From assembly GCF_017309385.1 (NCBI RefSeq), contig NZ_JAFJMJ010000001.1, positions 3,658,001 to 3,722,000 of the forward strand: 64,000 bases of DNA, given 5' to 3'. The translations under genes were made by a program, and so were the position numbers. This DNA is from Amycolatopsis sp. 195334CR. GTDB taxonomy: Bacteria > Actinomycetota > Actinomycetes > Mycobacteriales > Pseudonocardiaceae. The notes under the pieces were generated by a model. It saw nothing but the letters and a program-made list of their open reading frames with translations. It was not told the origin of the DNA and did not search any database. Position 1 is the stretch's first letter, and each line of letters starts with the position of its first letter. Shown here piece by piece: positions 1 through 9,205 of the stretch.

Positions 1-1071
1 GGCCTGCCCTCGGCGACGGTGCCCGCGAACGCCCGCTTCGCCGACACCGCCACCCTGGCCAACGCCTTCGTGCTGACCAGCACCGCGGTGCTCGGCTTCA
101 CCCTCGCCGGGCTGGGGATCGTGGCGTGGTGCGTGTTCCTGTTCTGGAGCCGCCGCCGCGACGGGAGCGTGCCCGACGTGCCCGCGCGGCCGTCGGAGGT
201 CCTGCTGCGCGAGGGCGACCGCGTGTCCTTCGCCTCGCCGGACGGCGTGCTGCCCGGTCAGGTCGGCACCATCGTGGACGGCAAGGCCGACGTGGTCGAC
301 GTGACCGCCACCGTTGTCGACCTCGCCGTGCGCAACTACCTGCTGATCTCCCCGGTGCGCGACGCCGACGGCATCGCCGACTGGCGCCTGTCCCGCAAGA
401 ACGACCCGGACGACAGCCTGCACCCGTACGAGCGCGCGGTCTTCCACGCCGTGCTGCCGTCGGGCGCGGACACCGCGCTGCTGTCCGAACTGCGCTCCGG
501 GCGCGGCATCGACCTGAAACCGTTCGACGAAGCGATGTACACCGACGTCGTCGCGCGTGGCTGGTTCTCCCGGCCGCCCGGCTCCGGCCGCGGGTTCGCC
601 GGCTGGGCGGGCATCGTGCTGGCGCTGCTCGGCCTGTTGCTCACCGTGGTGCTGGCACTGTCCGAAGGGGACGCACTGCTCGGCCTCGCGCTGATCGTGT
701 TCGGCCTGGCGATCACCGCCGGCGCCCCGCTGCTGCCCCGGCGCACCGCACGCGGGCGCGCGCTCGCCGGGCAGATCCGCGGGCTCATCGGGTATCTGCA
801 CGACGTCCCGGCCGGCGAGATCCCGGAGGCGGACCGGGAGCTGGTGTTCTCCCGCTCCCTGCCCTACGCCGTGGTGCTCCGCGAAACCGAACGCTGGCTG
901 AACACCTTCGCCGACCTCGACCCGGAGGCCGACGGCGCGGCCGGGCTGTACTGGTTCGGCGGGCTGGAGGGCGAACGCGACCTCAAGCGGCTCGGCACCC
1001 ACCTGCCCGCACTGCTCACCGCGCTCGACGGTGTGCTCGCCGAGGCAGGGCACCTCCGGTCGTTGCGGTGA
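1..1071 (+). CDS. DUF2207-family membrane protein, 5' end outside window
   Basis: The frame is open from base 1, so the true start lies upstream; only the C-terminal part (about 356 codons) is present. A first membrane segment lies around residues 20-40 of the visible part, followed by a basic RRRD stop-transfer stretch. A soluble domain follows, then two close membrane helices around bases 600-740, then a soluble tail. This is the layout of DUF2207 proteins (YciQ-like predicted membrane proteins); the usual extracellular N-terminal domain would be upstream. The next gene is a complete paralogue and starts in a GTGA overlap, so the two are translationally coupled. Function unknown. The family call rests on architecture and similarity to the neighbour. 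Confidence 0.7.
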   Translation, partial: GLPSATVPANARFADTATLANAFVLTSTAVLGFTLAGLGIVAWCVFLFWSRRRDGSVPDVPARPSEVLLREGDRVSFASPDGVLPGQVGTIVDGKADVVDVTATVVDLAVRNYLLISPVRDADGIADWRLSRKNDPDDSLHPYERAVFHAVLPSGADTALLSELRSGRGIDLKPFDEAMYTDVVARGWFSRPPGSGRGFAGWAGIVLALLGLLLTVVLALSEGDALLGLALIVFGLAITAGAPLLPRRTARGRALAGQIRGLIGYLHDVPAGEIPEADRELVFSRSLPYAVVLRETERWLNTFADLDPEADGAAGLYWFGGLEGERDLKRLGTHLPALLTALDGVLAEAGHLRSLR

Positions 1072-2327
1072 TCCCGCTGGTAGCCGCGGTCCTGTTCGCG
1101 GCGGCGCCACCACTGCCGACCTTGCCGCAGAGCGCGGAGATCGAACTGCGCGTGGAGCGCGACGGCGCGCTGTCGGTCATCGAAGCGGTGGCCGCGACGG
1201 AGTCGATGACGCGCGAACTACCGCTGCGCCAGCCGGTCGGCGACCACCGGGACCGCGTGCTCACCGTGCGGGACGTGGTGGTCGAAGGCGACGGGCACGC
1301 CGAGCTGACCGCGGACTCGTTCAAGCTGGAGCTGTCCGGTACCGCGGTGGTCCGGTACACGGTGGACGGTGCGATCACCGCCACCCCGGCCGGGCCGCAG
1401 GTCTCGTGGCCGCTGGCGCAGGGCTGGAGCGAGGAGCTGAAGTTCGTCCGCGCCTCGCTGGCCGCGCCGAAGATCCCGGAGGCGGTGCGGTGCGTGGCCG
1501 GGCCGAAGCCGTGCCTGGCCGCGCAGATCGACCACGTCGGGCTGACCCGGTTCAGCCACCGCAACCTGGCGCCCGGCGACCGGATGATGATCACCGTCGA
1601 GCTGCCGCCCGGTTCGGTGCCCGCGACCGAGCGGCTGGTCCCGTCCGCGACGCTCGGCGGTGCCTTCCTGCTCACCGAGCCGGTCGCCTTGGCGTGGGTG
1701 GTGCTGGGTTTCCTCGTGCTGTGCTGGGCGTGGTTGATCTTCTTCCTGCGGCAGTGGTGGCCACGGGCGCTGACCGGCTTCCCGCCCGGGTACGCGGGCA
1801 CGCTCGCCGACGGCCGCGCGGACGCGATGGACGCCGGGCTCACCCTCGCCGACCTCCGTGACCGCGGCCACCTGTCGGTCACCGGCGCGACGCTGACGCG
1901 GGGTGAAGACGAGCCGTCGCGCCCGTTCGAACGAGCTGTGCTCAAGGACCTGTTCGCCGGTGGAGAACAGGTGGGACTCGACGACGTCCGGATCGACCTC
2001 CGCGAACTCGATCAGGCGGTTCGCGCCGACCTCCGCGCCGACGGCCTGCTGCGTGGTCCCCGGTTGCGCCGGGCCGGGATCCGGATCGTGTTCTACGGCC
2101 TCTTCCTCACCGTGTTGCTCGCGCTGACCGTCGGATACGCCCAGCTCGGCGTGGTGGTGTCGGTGGCGGGCGCGGCACTGGCGCTCGGCTCGCCCGCGCT
2201 GCCCGCCCGGACGATCAAGGGCACCCGGGTGCTGCGCGGCCTGGCCGAGGCGTACCGGCCGGGCGAGGCCGACGAGTTCGCGCTGGCCGTCGCCGGTCGC
2301 TCCCACCGTGAGCGGGCTAACCCGTAG
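1068..2327 (+). CDS. DUF2207-family membrane protein
   Basis: 419 aa from GTG at 1068, overlapping the upstream stop (GTGA). The N-terminus is a signal peptide (hydrophobic run to about residue 15). An extracytoplasmic beta-rich domain follows with the DUF2207-type phrase on a D-R-V-L-T-V-R-D core. Then come a membrane helix near bases 1680-1750, a cytoplasmic stretch, and a pair of helices near 2090-2200. It is a complete copy of the architecture seen truncated in the gene before it, so this is a tandem duplication with divergence. The role of DUF2207 proteins is not established. The start is supported by the overlap and by the signal peptide beginning right there. Confidence 0.75.
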   Translation: MIPLVAAVLFAAAPPLPTLPQSAEIELRVERDGALSVIEAVAATESMTRELPLRQPVGDHRDRVLTVRDVVVEGDGHAELTADSFKLELSGTAVVRYTVDGAITATPAGPQVSWPLAQGWSEELKFVRASLAAPKIPEAVRCVAGPKPCLAAQIDHVGLTRFSHRNLAPGDRMMITVELPPGSVPATERLVPSATLGGAFLLTEPVALAWVVLGFLVLCWAWLIFFLRQWWPRALTGFPPGYAGTLADGRADAMDAGLTLADLRDRGHLSVTGATLTRGEDEPSRPFERAVLKDLFAGGEQVGLDDVRIDLRELDQAVRADLRADGLLRGPRLRRAGIRIVFYGLFLTVLLALTVGYAQLGVVVSVAGAALALGSPALPARTIKGTRVLRGLAEAYRPGEADEFALAVAGRSHRERANP

Positions 2328-2337
2328 GGTGGCGGTC

Positions 2338-3624
2338 ATGGCCGTACCCGAGCTACACAGGTTCAAGTTGGACAACGGGCTGCGCGTGGTGCTCGCGCCG
2401 GACCCGACCGCGCCGGTGGTCGGTGTCGCCGTGCACTACGACGTGGGCTTCCGCTCCGAGCCCGAGGGACGCACCGGGTTCGCGCACCTGTTCGAGCATC
2501 TGATGTTCCAGGGCAGCGAGAGCCTGGAGAAGCTCGCCCACTTCCGGCACGTGCAGTCCAGCGGCGGGACCTTCAACGGGTCGACCCACCCGGACTACAC
2601 CGACTACTACGAGGTGCTGCCCGCCGCGGCGCTCGAGCGCGCGCTGTTCCTCGAAGCCGACCGGATGCGCGCGCCGAAGCTGACCCAGGAGAACCTGGCC
2701 AACCAGATCGACGTGGTGAAGGAGGAGATCCGCCTCAACGTGCTGAACCGGCCGTACGGCGGGTTCCCGTGGATCCTGCTGCCGCCGGTGCTGTACTCCA
2801 CCTTCGCCAACGCGCACAACGGGTACGGTGACTTCGTCGATCTCGAACAGGCCACCCTGGACGACTGCGCGGCCTTCTTCGACACCTTCTACGCCCCGGC
2901 CAACGCGGTGCTCACCGTCGCCGGTGACTTCGAGGTCGACCGGGCGCGCGAGCTGGTCGAGAAGCACTTCGGCGACGTGCCGTTCCGCCCGGCCCCGCCG
3001 CGCCGGTCGTTCGCCGAGCCGCGGCCGACCGAGGAGCTGCGCGGGTTCCACAGCGACCCGCGCGCCCCGCTGCCCGCGCTGGCGGTCGGTTACCGCATGC
3101 CGGACCCGGTCGGTGAGCTGGACGCCTACCTGGCGAACCTGGTGCTCGCCGGGGTCCTCACCGACGGCGACGGTTCGCGGCTGCAGCAGCGGCTGGTGCA
3201 CCGCGACGCCATCGTCACCGACATCGGCGCGGGTGCCGGGCTGTTCGGCCCGTTCGAGGCCCGCGACCCGGACACCTTCTCGATCACCGCGATCCACGCC
3301 CCGGACGTCACCGGCGACCGCGTGCTCAAGGCCATCGACGAGGAGATCGACCTGCTCGCGGCCACTCCGCCGGACGAGCGCGAACTGGCCAAGGTGACCG
3401 CGCGCTGGGTGGCCGGCATGCACTCCGAGCACGACCGGATGGTCTCGCGCACGCTCGCGCTGGGGTCCTTCGAGCTGCTCTACGAAGACGCGAGCCTGGT
3501 TCACGGCCTGGCCGACCGGTTCGCCGCGGTGACCGCGGACGACGTCGCCGCCGCGGCCAAGGCGCTGCGCCCCGATTCACGTGCGGTGCTGGTCGTCCAG
3601 CCCGAGCAGGGAGGAAGCAAGTGA
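2338..3624 (+). CDS. M16-family zinc metallopeptidase, catalytic subunit
   Basis: 428 aa from ATG 2338; an in-frame start at 2308 would overlap the previous gene and is less likely. The inverted zinc motif HxxEH is intact (H50-L-F-E53-H54) and a downstream acidic pair near residues 129-130 can supply the third ligand, as in pitrilysin, insulinase and processing-peptidase beta proteins. It has two M16 halves of about 200 residues each and no signal peptide, so it is probably cytoplasmic. The following gene is an M16 protein without the motif, and the two overlap by 4 bp. The pair should form a heterodimer like mitochondrial processing peptidase or the Sphingomonas M16 pair. Substrate unknown. 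Confidence 0.9.
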   Translation: MAVPELHRFKLDNGLRVVLAPDPTAPVVGVAVHYDVGFRSEPEGRTGFAHLFEHLMFQGSESLEKLAHFRHVQSSGGTFNGSTHPDYTDYYEVLPAAALERALFLEADRMRAPKLTQENLANQIDVVKEEIRLNVLNRPYGGFPWILLPPVLYSTFANAHNGYGDFVDLEQATLDDCAAFFDTFYAPANAVLTVAGDFEVDRARELVEKHFGDVPFRPAPPRRSFAEPRPTEELRGFHSDPRAPLPALAVGYRMPDPVGELDAYLANLVLAGVLTDGDGSRLQQRLVHRDAIVTDIGAGAGLFGPFEARDPDTFSITAIHAPDVTGDRVLKAIDEEIDLLAATPPDERELAKVTARWVAGMHSEHDRMVSRTLALGSFELLYEDASLVHGLADRFAAVTADDVAAAAKALRPDSRAVLVVQPEQGGSK

Positions 3625-4997
3625 CCGCCGCGACCCACCGGAGTGCCGAGGAGATCGGCCGGACCGAGCGCGGCCCGCGCGAGGTGCCGCCGCTCGGCGC
3701 GCAGCGCGCCGCCGCCGAACTGTCCCATGTGGACACCACGCTGGCGAACGGGCTGCGCGTGCTGGCCGTGCGCAAGGACACCGTGCCGCTGGTCGAGCTC
3801 CGGCTGAGCATTCCGTTCGCCGGCACCGATCCGCTGCACCCGGCCACCGCCGAGGTGCTGGCCGAGACCATCGTCACCGGCACCGCCCGCCGTGACCGGG
3901 TGGCCATCGACACCGAGCTGGCGCTGATCGGCGGCGAGCTGAGCACCGTGGTCGACCCGGAGCGGCTGGCGGTCAGCGCCAGCGCGCTGGCCAGCGGGCT
4001 GCCCACGCTGCTCGACGTGCTGGCCGACCTGCTCACCGAAGCGTCCTATGTGGACGCCGAGGTGGCCAGGGAGTCGGCGCGGCTGATCGAGCGGCTGGCC
4101 ATCGCCCGCACGCAGCCGCGCACCATCGCCCGCGAAGCCCTGCAGCGCAGGCGGTACGGCAACCACCCGGTGACCCGCGAGGTGCCCGAGGCCGAGGACG
4201 TGGCCAAGGTGGACCCCGCGGCGGTGCGGCAGCTGCACGCGAACGCCGTGCTGCCGCGCAATTCCACCCTGGTGATCGTCGGTGACGTCGATCCGGAGCA
4301 GGTGGTCGCCGATCTCGAGCGCGCGCTCGGCGGCTGGGCGTCGGACAAGTCGGCGAACGTGCTGCCGGACCTGCCCGAGTTGACCGGCGGTGACGTGCTG
4401 CTGGTGCCGCGGCCCGGTGCCGTGCAGTCGCAGCTGCGGCTGTCCGCGCAGGCGCTGCGCCGCACCGACCCGCGGTACGCGCACCTCCAGCTGGCGAACC
4501 TGGCCTACGGCGGGTACTTCTCCTCGCGGCTGGTGGAGAACATCCGTGAGGACAAGGGGTACACCTACAGCGCCCACTCCGGGTTCGAGTTCACCGGCAA
4601 CACCGCCACGCTGCTGGTCGACGCCGACACCGCCACCGACGTGACCGCGGCGGCGCTGCTGGAGACCCGGTACGAACTGGCCAGGCTCGGCCTGGTGCCG
4701 CCGACCGCCGACGAGGTGGAATCGGTGCGCCAGTATGCGATCGGCTCGCTGGGCATCTCCACCTCCTCGCAGACCGGGCTGGCCGGGCAGCTGTCCGCGC
4801 TGGCGCAGACCGGGCTCGGCTTCGAGTGGCTGGCCGGGCACCCCGAGCGGCTGGCCGCGGTCACCGCGGAGGAGGTCGCCGAGGCGGCGCTGGACTTCTT
4901 CGCCCCGCACCGGTTCACCGGCGTGGTGGTCGGGGACGCGGACACGATCGGCCGCGGCCTGGAAGCGGTCGGCGGGGTCACGGTCGGCGAAGCATGA
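3621..4997 (+). CDS. M16-family peptidase homologue lacking zinc motif
   Basis: 458 aa from GTG 3621, in a GTGA overlap with the active M16 gene. Where HxxEH should be, the protein reads HPATAEVLAET, so the zinc ligands are lost and it should not be catalytic. The C-terminal half keeps the glycine-rich YGGYFSSRLVENIRE segment typical of the non-catalytic or alpha subunit, which holds substrate. The coupled order active-inactive supports a stoichiometric heterodimer. The N-terminal 35 residues are polar and not part of the M16 fold. Confidence 0.88.
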   Translation: MTAATHRSAEEIGRTERGPREVPPLGAQRAAAELSHVDTTLANGLRVLAVRKDTVPLVELRLSIPFAGTDPLHPATAEVLAETIVTGTARRDRVAIDTELALIGGELSTVVDPERLAVSASALASGLPTLLDVLADLLTEASYVDAEVARESARLIERLAIARTQPRTIAREALQRRRYGNHPVTREVPEAEDVAKVDPAAVRQLHANAVLPRNSTLVIVGDVDPEQVVADLERALGGWASDKSANVLPDLPELTGGDVLLVPRPGAVQSQLRLSAQALRRTDPRYAHLQLANLAYGGYFSSRLVENIREDKGYTYSAHSGFEFTGNTATLLVDADTATDVTAAALLETRYELARLGLVPPTADEVESVRQYAIGSLGISTSSQTGLAGQLSALAQTGLGFEWLAGHPERLAAVTAEEVAEAALDFFAPHRFTGVVVGDADTIGRGLEAVGGVTVGEA

Positions 4998-6013
4998 CCC
5001 AGCCCTACCAGCTCGACCGGCTCCCCACCCTGTCGCGGTCCACTGTGGACCGCCAGGAGAACCTGCGCGGGGATCCGGACCGGCTGCGCGCCCGCTGGGC
5101 GAACGCGCGGGTGGTGCTGCTGGACGCCAAGTCCGGTCGCACCCCCGTGCCTCGCGACGGCGACGCGCTGGCCACCCGCAAGGCCCTCTCGTTCGGGGAC
5201 GCACCGCCCGAGGAGGCGGTCTTCCTCGGCGAGTGGCAGGACGTGGACTACTGGACGGTGCCGGGGAAACCGCCGGAGAACGGCGAGTGGGTGACGCTCA
5301 CCGGCAGCTGGGGCCTGCGTGACCAGGCCCCGCTGGCCGACGGTGAGGTCTGGGTGGACCTGCGTGGCCACGGGGATCTGCTCGACGACACCTCGGCCGG
5401 CCTGTTCACCACCGCGATGGCGTTGCGGAACTGGCACCACCGCGCGGTTTTCTGCGCGCGATGCGGGGGAAAGCCGCGGCTGGTGCAGTTCGGCTGGGCG
5501 ACCCGGTGCCCGGACTGCGGGCGGGAGGAGTACCCGCGCACCGATCCCGCGGTGATCTGCCTGGTGCACGACGACGTGGGCGTCAACGGTGAGCACGTGC
5601 TGCTGGCGCGCCAGCCGATCTGGCCGCCCGGGCGGTACTCCGTCCTGGCCGGGTTCGTCGAGGCCGGGGAATCGCTGGAAGGCTGTGTGGAGCGGGAAAT
5701 CCGCGAGGAGGTCGGCGCCGAGGTCTGGGCGATCCGCTACCTCGGCAGCCAGCCGTGGCCGTTCCCCCGCTCGATCATGCTCGGCTTCACCGCCCGCGCG
5801 GACGCCTCGAAACCGCTGGTACCGCAGGACGGCGAGATCGAGGCGGCGCGCTGGGTGAGCCGGGCGGAGGTGCTCGAAGCCTTCGAACTCGGCCGCGAGG
5901 GCCGTCCCGATCCCGAGGACCCCGGCTTCGACCCGGAGCGGCTGATCATGCCGGGCAACTCGTCGATCGCCCGCGTGATGCTGGAAGCCTGGGCGAACGC
6001 TCCCGTTTCGTGA
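4994..6013 (+). CDS. nudC: NADH pyrophosphatase (NudC-type Nudix hydrolase)
   Basis: 339 aa from ATG 4994, overlapping the M16 stop (ATGA). NudC splits NAD(H) into NMN(H) and AMP and, in other bacteria, removes NAD caps from RNA. All hallmarks are visible: a four-cysteine zinc ribbon (FCARCGG ... RCPDCG, residues about 154-175), the Nudix box GFVEAGESLEGCVEREIREE beginning near residue 220, and the family signature SQPWPFPRS near residue 252. The N-terminal about 130 residues form the usual poorly conserved domain. It shares a transcript with the M16 pair and the small gene after it. Mycobacterial homologue: Rv3199c. Confidence 0.95.
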   Translation: MTQPYQLDRLPTLSRSTVDRQENLRGDPDRLRARWANARVVLLDAKSGRTPVPRDGDALATRKALSFGDAPPEEAVFLGEWQDVDYWTVPGKPPENGEWVTLTGSWGLRDQAPLADGEVWVDLRGHGDLLDDTSAGLFTTAMALRNWHHRAVFCARCGGKPRLVQFGWATRCPDCGREEYPRTDPAVICLVHDDVGVNGEHVLLARQPIWPPGRYSVLAGFVEAGESLEGCVEREIREEVGAEVWAIRYLGSQPWPFPRSIMLGFTARADASKPLVPQDGEIEAARWVSRAEVLEAFELGREGRPDPEDPGFDPERLIMPGNSSIARVMLEAWANAPVS

Positions 6014-6519
6014 CCGTCGTCGAGAAGTTCCTCGACCGCCAGCTGGCCGAGGACGCCAGGTATGGCGGGCGGATGGACCTGGACGAGTGCCCGCCGCTGC
6101 CGCCGGCGCTCGATCGCCACCTGCGTTCCCGCGCCCGGCAGGCGGGCGCGCGGCTTCGCGCCGTCCAGGAGATCCGGGCCGCCGGGTTCGTCCGGTTGCT
6201 GGCTTACGCCTACGCCGGGATGCCGGGCTACCGGGACACCTGGCAGCCGGACTTCACCGAAGGGCCCCTGCCGGAGCGGTGGCGCGAGGAGGAGCGCCTG
6301 GCCCGCGCGGCCGCCGAGGAGGCCGGGATGGAGTTCAGCTGGCGGGAGGTCGAGCGTCAGGACGGCCAAGGCCTGGTCATCGACGGCTTCGGCCGACCGC
6401 TCTGGGAGACCGCCGTCTACCCGGAGGACGGTTTCCAGATCTCCCGCAACGGACCCGGCCGGGTGCTGCGCGAACTGGCTGCCCGGCGCGAGTTCCTGGT
6501 CCTTTCAGGACAGATGTGA
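6010..6519 (+). CDS. Conserved hypothetical protein, coupled to nudC
   Basis: 169 aa from GTG 6010, overlapping the nudC stop (GTGA). No membrane segment, signal or motif I can name. The N-terminal half is helical and charged, and the C-terminal half holds a VIDGFGRPLWETAVYPEDGFQ stretch. It might belong to one of the small actinobacterial DUF families with similar N-termini, but I cannot assign one. Its stop lies 15 bp inside the convergent RNase HI gene, so the two 3' ends overlap. Confidence 0.7.
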   Translation: MTVVEKFLDRQLAEDARYGGRMDLDECPPLPPALDRHLRSRARQAGARLRAVQEIRAAGFVRLLAYAYAGMPGYRDTWQPDFTEGPLPERWREEERLARAAAEEAGMEFSWREVERQDGQGLVIDGFGRPLWETAVYPEDGFQISRNGPGRVLRELAARREFLVLSGQM

Positions 6520-7602
6520 GATGTCGTTCGCCAGGCGGACGGAGGCGTTGCCGTCGGGGTAGAACTCGACGATCGACAGCGACGCGAGGTCCAGGTGCAG
6601 CCGGAACAGCAGCGACGGCCCGGCGTCCAGACCCAGCCGCAGCAGCGACTTGATCGGCGTGACGTGGCTGACCACCACCACGGTCCGCCCGGCGAAGCGC
6701 TCGACCAGGTCGTCGCGCACCGCGCGCACCCGCCGGTGCACGGCGTCGAAGCTCTCGCCGTCCGGCGCGGGCACCGACGCGTCGCTGATCCAGCGCGCGT
6801 GCAGGTCGGGATCGCGTTCGGCGGCTTCGGTGAAGGTGAGCCCCTCCCAGCTGCCGAAGTCGGTTTCGATCAGGCCCTGGTGCGTTTCCACCCGGCCGCC
6901 GAGCGCGTCGGCCACCGCCTGCGCGGTCTGCTGGGTGCGCAGCAGCGGGGAGGAGACGATCGGCGCGGGCTCGCCGTCGGTGATCAACCCGTCCATCGCG
7001 GCGATCCGCTTCGCCGCGGCGGCCACCTGGCGCTGCCCGTGCTCGGTGAGCGGGACGTCGCCGCGCCCGGAGTAGCGGCGGTCCACGGACATCTCGGTCT
7101 GCCCGTGGCGCAGCAGGAGGAACTTCGTCGGCGTGCCCTGCGCGCCGCTCCACTTCGCCGGGGACACCCGGTCCGCGGTCTTGGCGGCGGGTTCCTTGCC
7201 CGCCTGGGTGTCCATCGCCTCGTTGGCGAGTCGGTCGGCGTGCGAGTTGCTCGCGCGCGGGATCCACTCGTACTGCACGCGGTCGAAGTTCGCCGCCAGT
7301 TCCCGTGCCCGCGCGGCCAGCGGCTGCAGGTCCGGGTGCTTGATCTTCCAGCGGCCGGACATCTGCTCGACCACCAGCTTCGAGTCCATCCGGACGTCCA
7401 CAGTGGACGCACCGAGCTCGGCGGCGGCGGCCAGCCCGGCCAGCAGGCCGGAGTACTCGGCGAAGTTGTTGGTCGCCACGCCGAGCCCGGCCTGGCGCTC
7501 GGCGAGCACCTCCCCGGTCTCGGCGTCCTTCACCACCGCGCCGTAGCCGGCCGGCCCCGGGTTGCCCCGCGAGCCGCCATCGGCCTCGATGGTCACCCTC
7601 AC
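6505..7602 (-). CDS. Bifunctional RNase HI / histidine-phosphatase protein
   Basis: 365 aa from GTG 7602, in a GTGA overlap with the zinc-ribbon gene upstream. Residues 1-130 are an RNase HI domain with the four acidic residues visible (D8, E49, D73, D123). From about residue 160 a phosphoglycerate-mutase-like phosphatase domain begins with the catalytic LLRHGQTE (H166) and ends with a SHVTPI motif. This is the fusion known from Mycobacterium as Rv2228c, which degrades RNA-DNA hybrids and has acid phosphatase/CobC-type activity. Residues 130-158 are a linker. Gene order with the zinc-ribbon and Nif3 genes matches mycobacteria. Confidence 0.93.
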   Translation of the reverse strand: MRVTIEADGGSRGNPGPAGYGAVVKDAETGEVLAERQAGLGVATNNFAEYSGLLAGLAAAAELGASTVDVRMDSKLVVEQMSGRWKIKHPDLQPLAARARELAANFDRVQYEWIPRASNSHADRLANEAMDTQAGKEPAAKTADRVSPAKWSGAQGTPTKFLLLRHGQTEMSVDRRYSGRGDVPLTEHGQRQVAAAAKRIAAMDGLITDGEPAPIVSSPLLRTQQTAQAVADALGGRVETHQGLIETDFGSWEGLTFTEAAERDPDLHARWISDASVPAPDGESFDAVHRRVRAVRDDLVERFAGRTVVVVSHVTPIKSLLRLGLDAGPSLLFRLHLDLASLSIVEFYPDGNASVRLANDISHLS

Positions 7603-8336
7603 AGGCCGGACTCCATGGTGCGCACCAGGATCGCGTTGCAGTTCTCGCACTGCACGACCTCGTCCTCGGCCGCCGACTTGATCTCCGAGACGGTGTTGCG
7701 GTCCAGCTCCAGCTGGCACGCCCCGCAGCGGCGCGAGCGCAGCAGTGCCGCGCCGATCCCGCGCTGCGCGCGCACCCGCTCGTAGAGCTTGGTCAGCGGC
7801 TCCGGGAACTTCGGCGCCAGTTCGGCGCGGTCCTGCTCACGCCGCGCCTGGGTGGTGTCGATGTCGGCGAACGCCTCGTCGCGGCGGCGGGCCGCGTTCT
7901 CCAGCTGCCCGGTCACCTTGTCCACCTCGGCGCCGGTGCGCTGGGCGTCCAGGTCGAGCGCCTCGCGGCGTTCCATCAGCTCCAGCAGGTCATCCTCCAG
8001 CGCGGTCTGGCGGCGCTGCAGGCTCTCCATCTCGTGCTGCAGTTCGGTGAGCTGCTTGGCGCCGACCGCACCGGACTCCATCGCCTTGCGGTCCTTGTCG
8101 CTGCGGGTGCGCACGGAGTCGATCTCGCGCTCCTGCCTGGTCACCTCGCGGTCCAGGTCGGAGGCGTTGGTCTGGACCGACACCAGCGCGTCCTTCTTGG
8201 CGCGCAGCTCCTGCTCCAGCTCGGCGATCTCGGTCAGCTCCGGCAGCGTGCGGCGACGGTGGGCCAGCCGCGACAGCTCCGCGTCGACCTTGGCGAGCTC
8301 CAGCAGGCGGCGTTGCACGGCGGGTTCGGCCTTCAC
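7599..8336 (-). CDS. Coiled-coil protein with C4 zinc ribbon (DUF164-type)
   Basis: 245 aa from GTG 8336. Residues about 10-170 are a long antiparallel coiled coil rich in Glu, Arg and Gln heptads. The C-terminus carries a zinc ribbon with two cysteine pairs (CGACQLEL and CENCNAI). This matches the Rv2229c / CT398-like zinc-ribbon family, whose members have been proposed to act as chaperone or adaptor proteins; the biochemical role is open. The gene sits between Nif3 and RNase HI, as in mycobacteria, and is coupled to the latter. Confidence 0.9.
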   Translation of the reverse strand: MKAEPAVQRRLLELAKVDAELSRLAHRRRTLPELTEIAELEQELRAKKDALVSVQTNASDLDREVTRQEREIDSVRTRSDKDRKAMESGAVGAKQLTELQHEMESLQRRQTALEDDLLELMERREALDLDAQRTGAEVDKVTGQLENAARRRDEAFADIDTTQARREQDRAELAPKFPEPLTKLYERVRAQRGIGAALLRSRRCGACQLELDRNTVSEIKSAAEDEVVQCENCNAILVRTMESGL

Positions 8337-8360
8337 GGTGTCGTCACTCCCTCGGGGACT

Positions 8361-9173
8361 TCAAGCGCGGATCGTCCACGGGTCGGTGCACCGCGTGGAG
8401 ACGTGAATGTCGACGGTACCGGCAAGCGCCGCGCGCATGACGGCCGAGGCTTGCCCGCACCACGGCCATTCGCTGGCCCAGTGCGTCACGCCGACCAGCG
8501 CGGGCACCGACGGCCCGGCTTCCAGGTGCTCGCCCGCCGGGTGGTGGCGCAGATCGGCGGTCACGTAGGCGTCCACCCCGGCGGCCTTGGCGGTGGCCAG
8601 GTAGCTGTCGCCGGACCCGCCGGACACCGCGACGGTGCGGATCTCGCGGTCCGGGTCGCCGGCGCCGTAGACCCCGGGCCGGGTTTGCGGCAGGGCGGCG
8701 GACACCCGCTCGACGAAGCGCGCGAACGGTTCGGGCTCGGGGAGTTCGCCGATGCGGCCGAGGCCGGTGTCGGTGCCCGGCGCGGTGGGCGCGAGCGGCC
8801 GGAGCACGCGCAGTCCGATGGCCTCGGCGAGCGCGTCGGAAACACCGGGATTGGCGGAGTCCGCGTTCGTGTGCGCGCAGAACAACGCCACGCCCGCGCG
8901 GATCATCCGGTGCACGAGCTTGCCCTTGGTGCTGTCGGCGGGGACGCCGTGCACGCCCTTCAGCAGCAGCGGGTGGTGCGCGACGATCAGGTCGGCGCCC
9001 AGCTCCAGCGCCTCGTCGACGGTGGACTCGACCGGGTCCACGCAGACCAGCACCTTCGCCACCGGCTCGGCGGGATCGCCGCAGACCAGGCCGACCGCGT
9101 CCCACGGTTCGGCGAGCCCGGGCGGGTAGGCGGTTTCCAGCGCGGTGATCACGTCGGCGAGTTGGACGGGCAT
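8361..9173 (-). CDS. Nif3-like dinuclear metal centre protein
   Basis: 270 aa from ATG 9173. Nif3/YbgI-family metal-binding residues are visible: the VAHHPLLLKG motif, the CAHTNADS motif, and a C-terminal VGVTHWASEW region. Members bind two metal ions and have been annotated as GTP cyclohydrolase I type 2, although that activity is doubtful for most. At 270 residues this is the compact form without the long central insertion I recall for mycobacterial Rv2230c. Only 32 bp separate it from the divergent chorismate mutase gene, so their promoters must overlap. Confidence 0.9.
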   Translation of the reverse strand: MPVQLADVITALETAYPPGLAEPWDAVGLVCGDPAEPVAKVLVCVDPVESTVDEALELGADLIVAHHPLLLKGVHGVPADSTKGKLVHRMIRAGVALFCAHTNADSANPGVSDALAEAIGLRVLRPLAPTAPGTDTGLGRIGELPEPEPFARFVERVSAALPQTRPGVYGAGDPDREIRTVAVSGGSGDSYLATAKAAGVDAYVTADLRHHPAGEHLEAGPSVPALVGVTHWASEWPWCGQASAVMRAALAGTVDIHVSTRCTDPWTIRA

Positions 9174-9205
9174 GGCGGTGATCCTCGCATGTACCGTGCG
9201 GGGTC

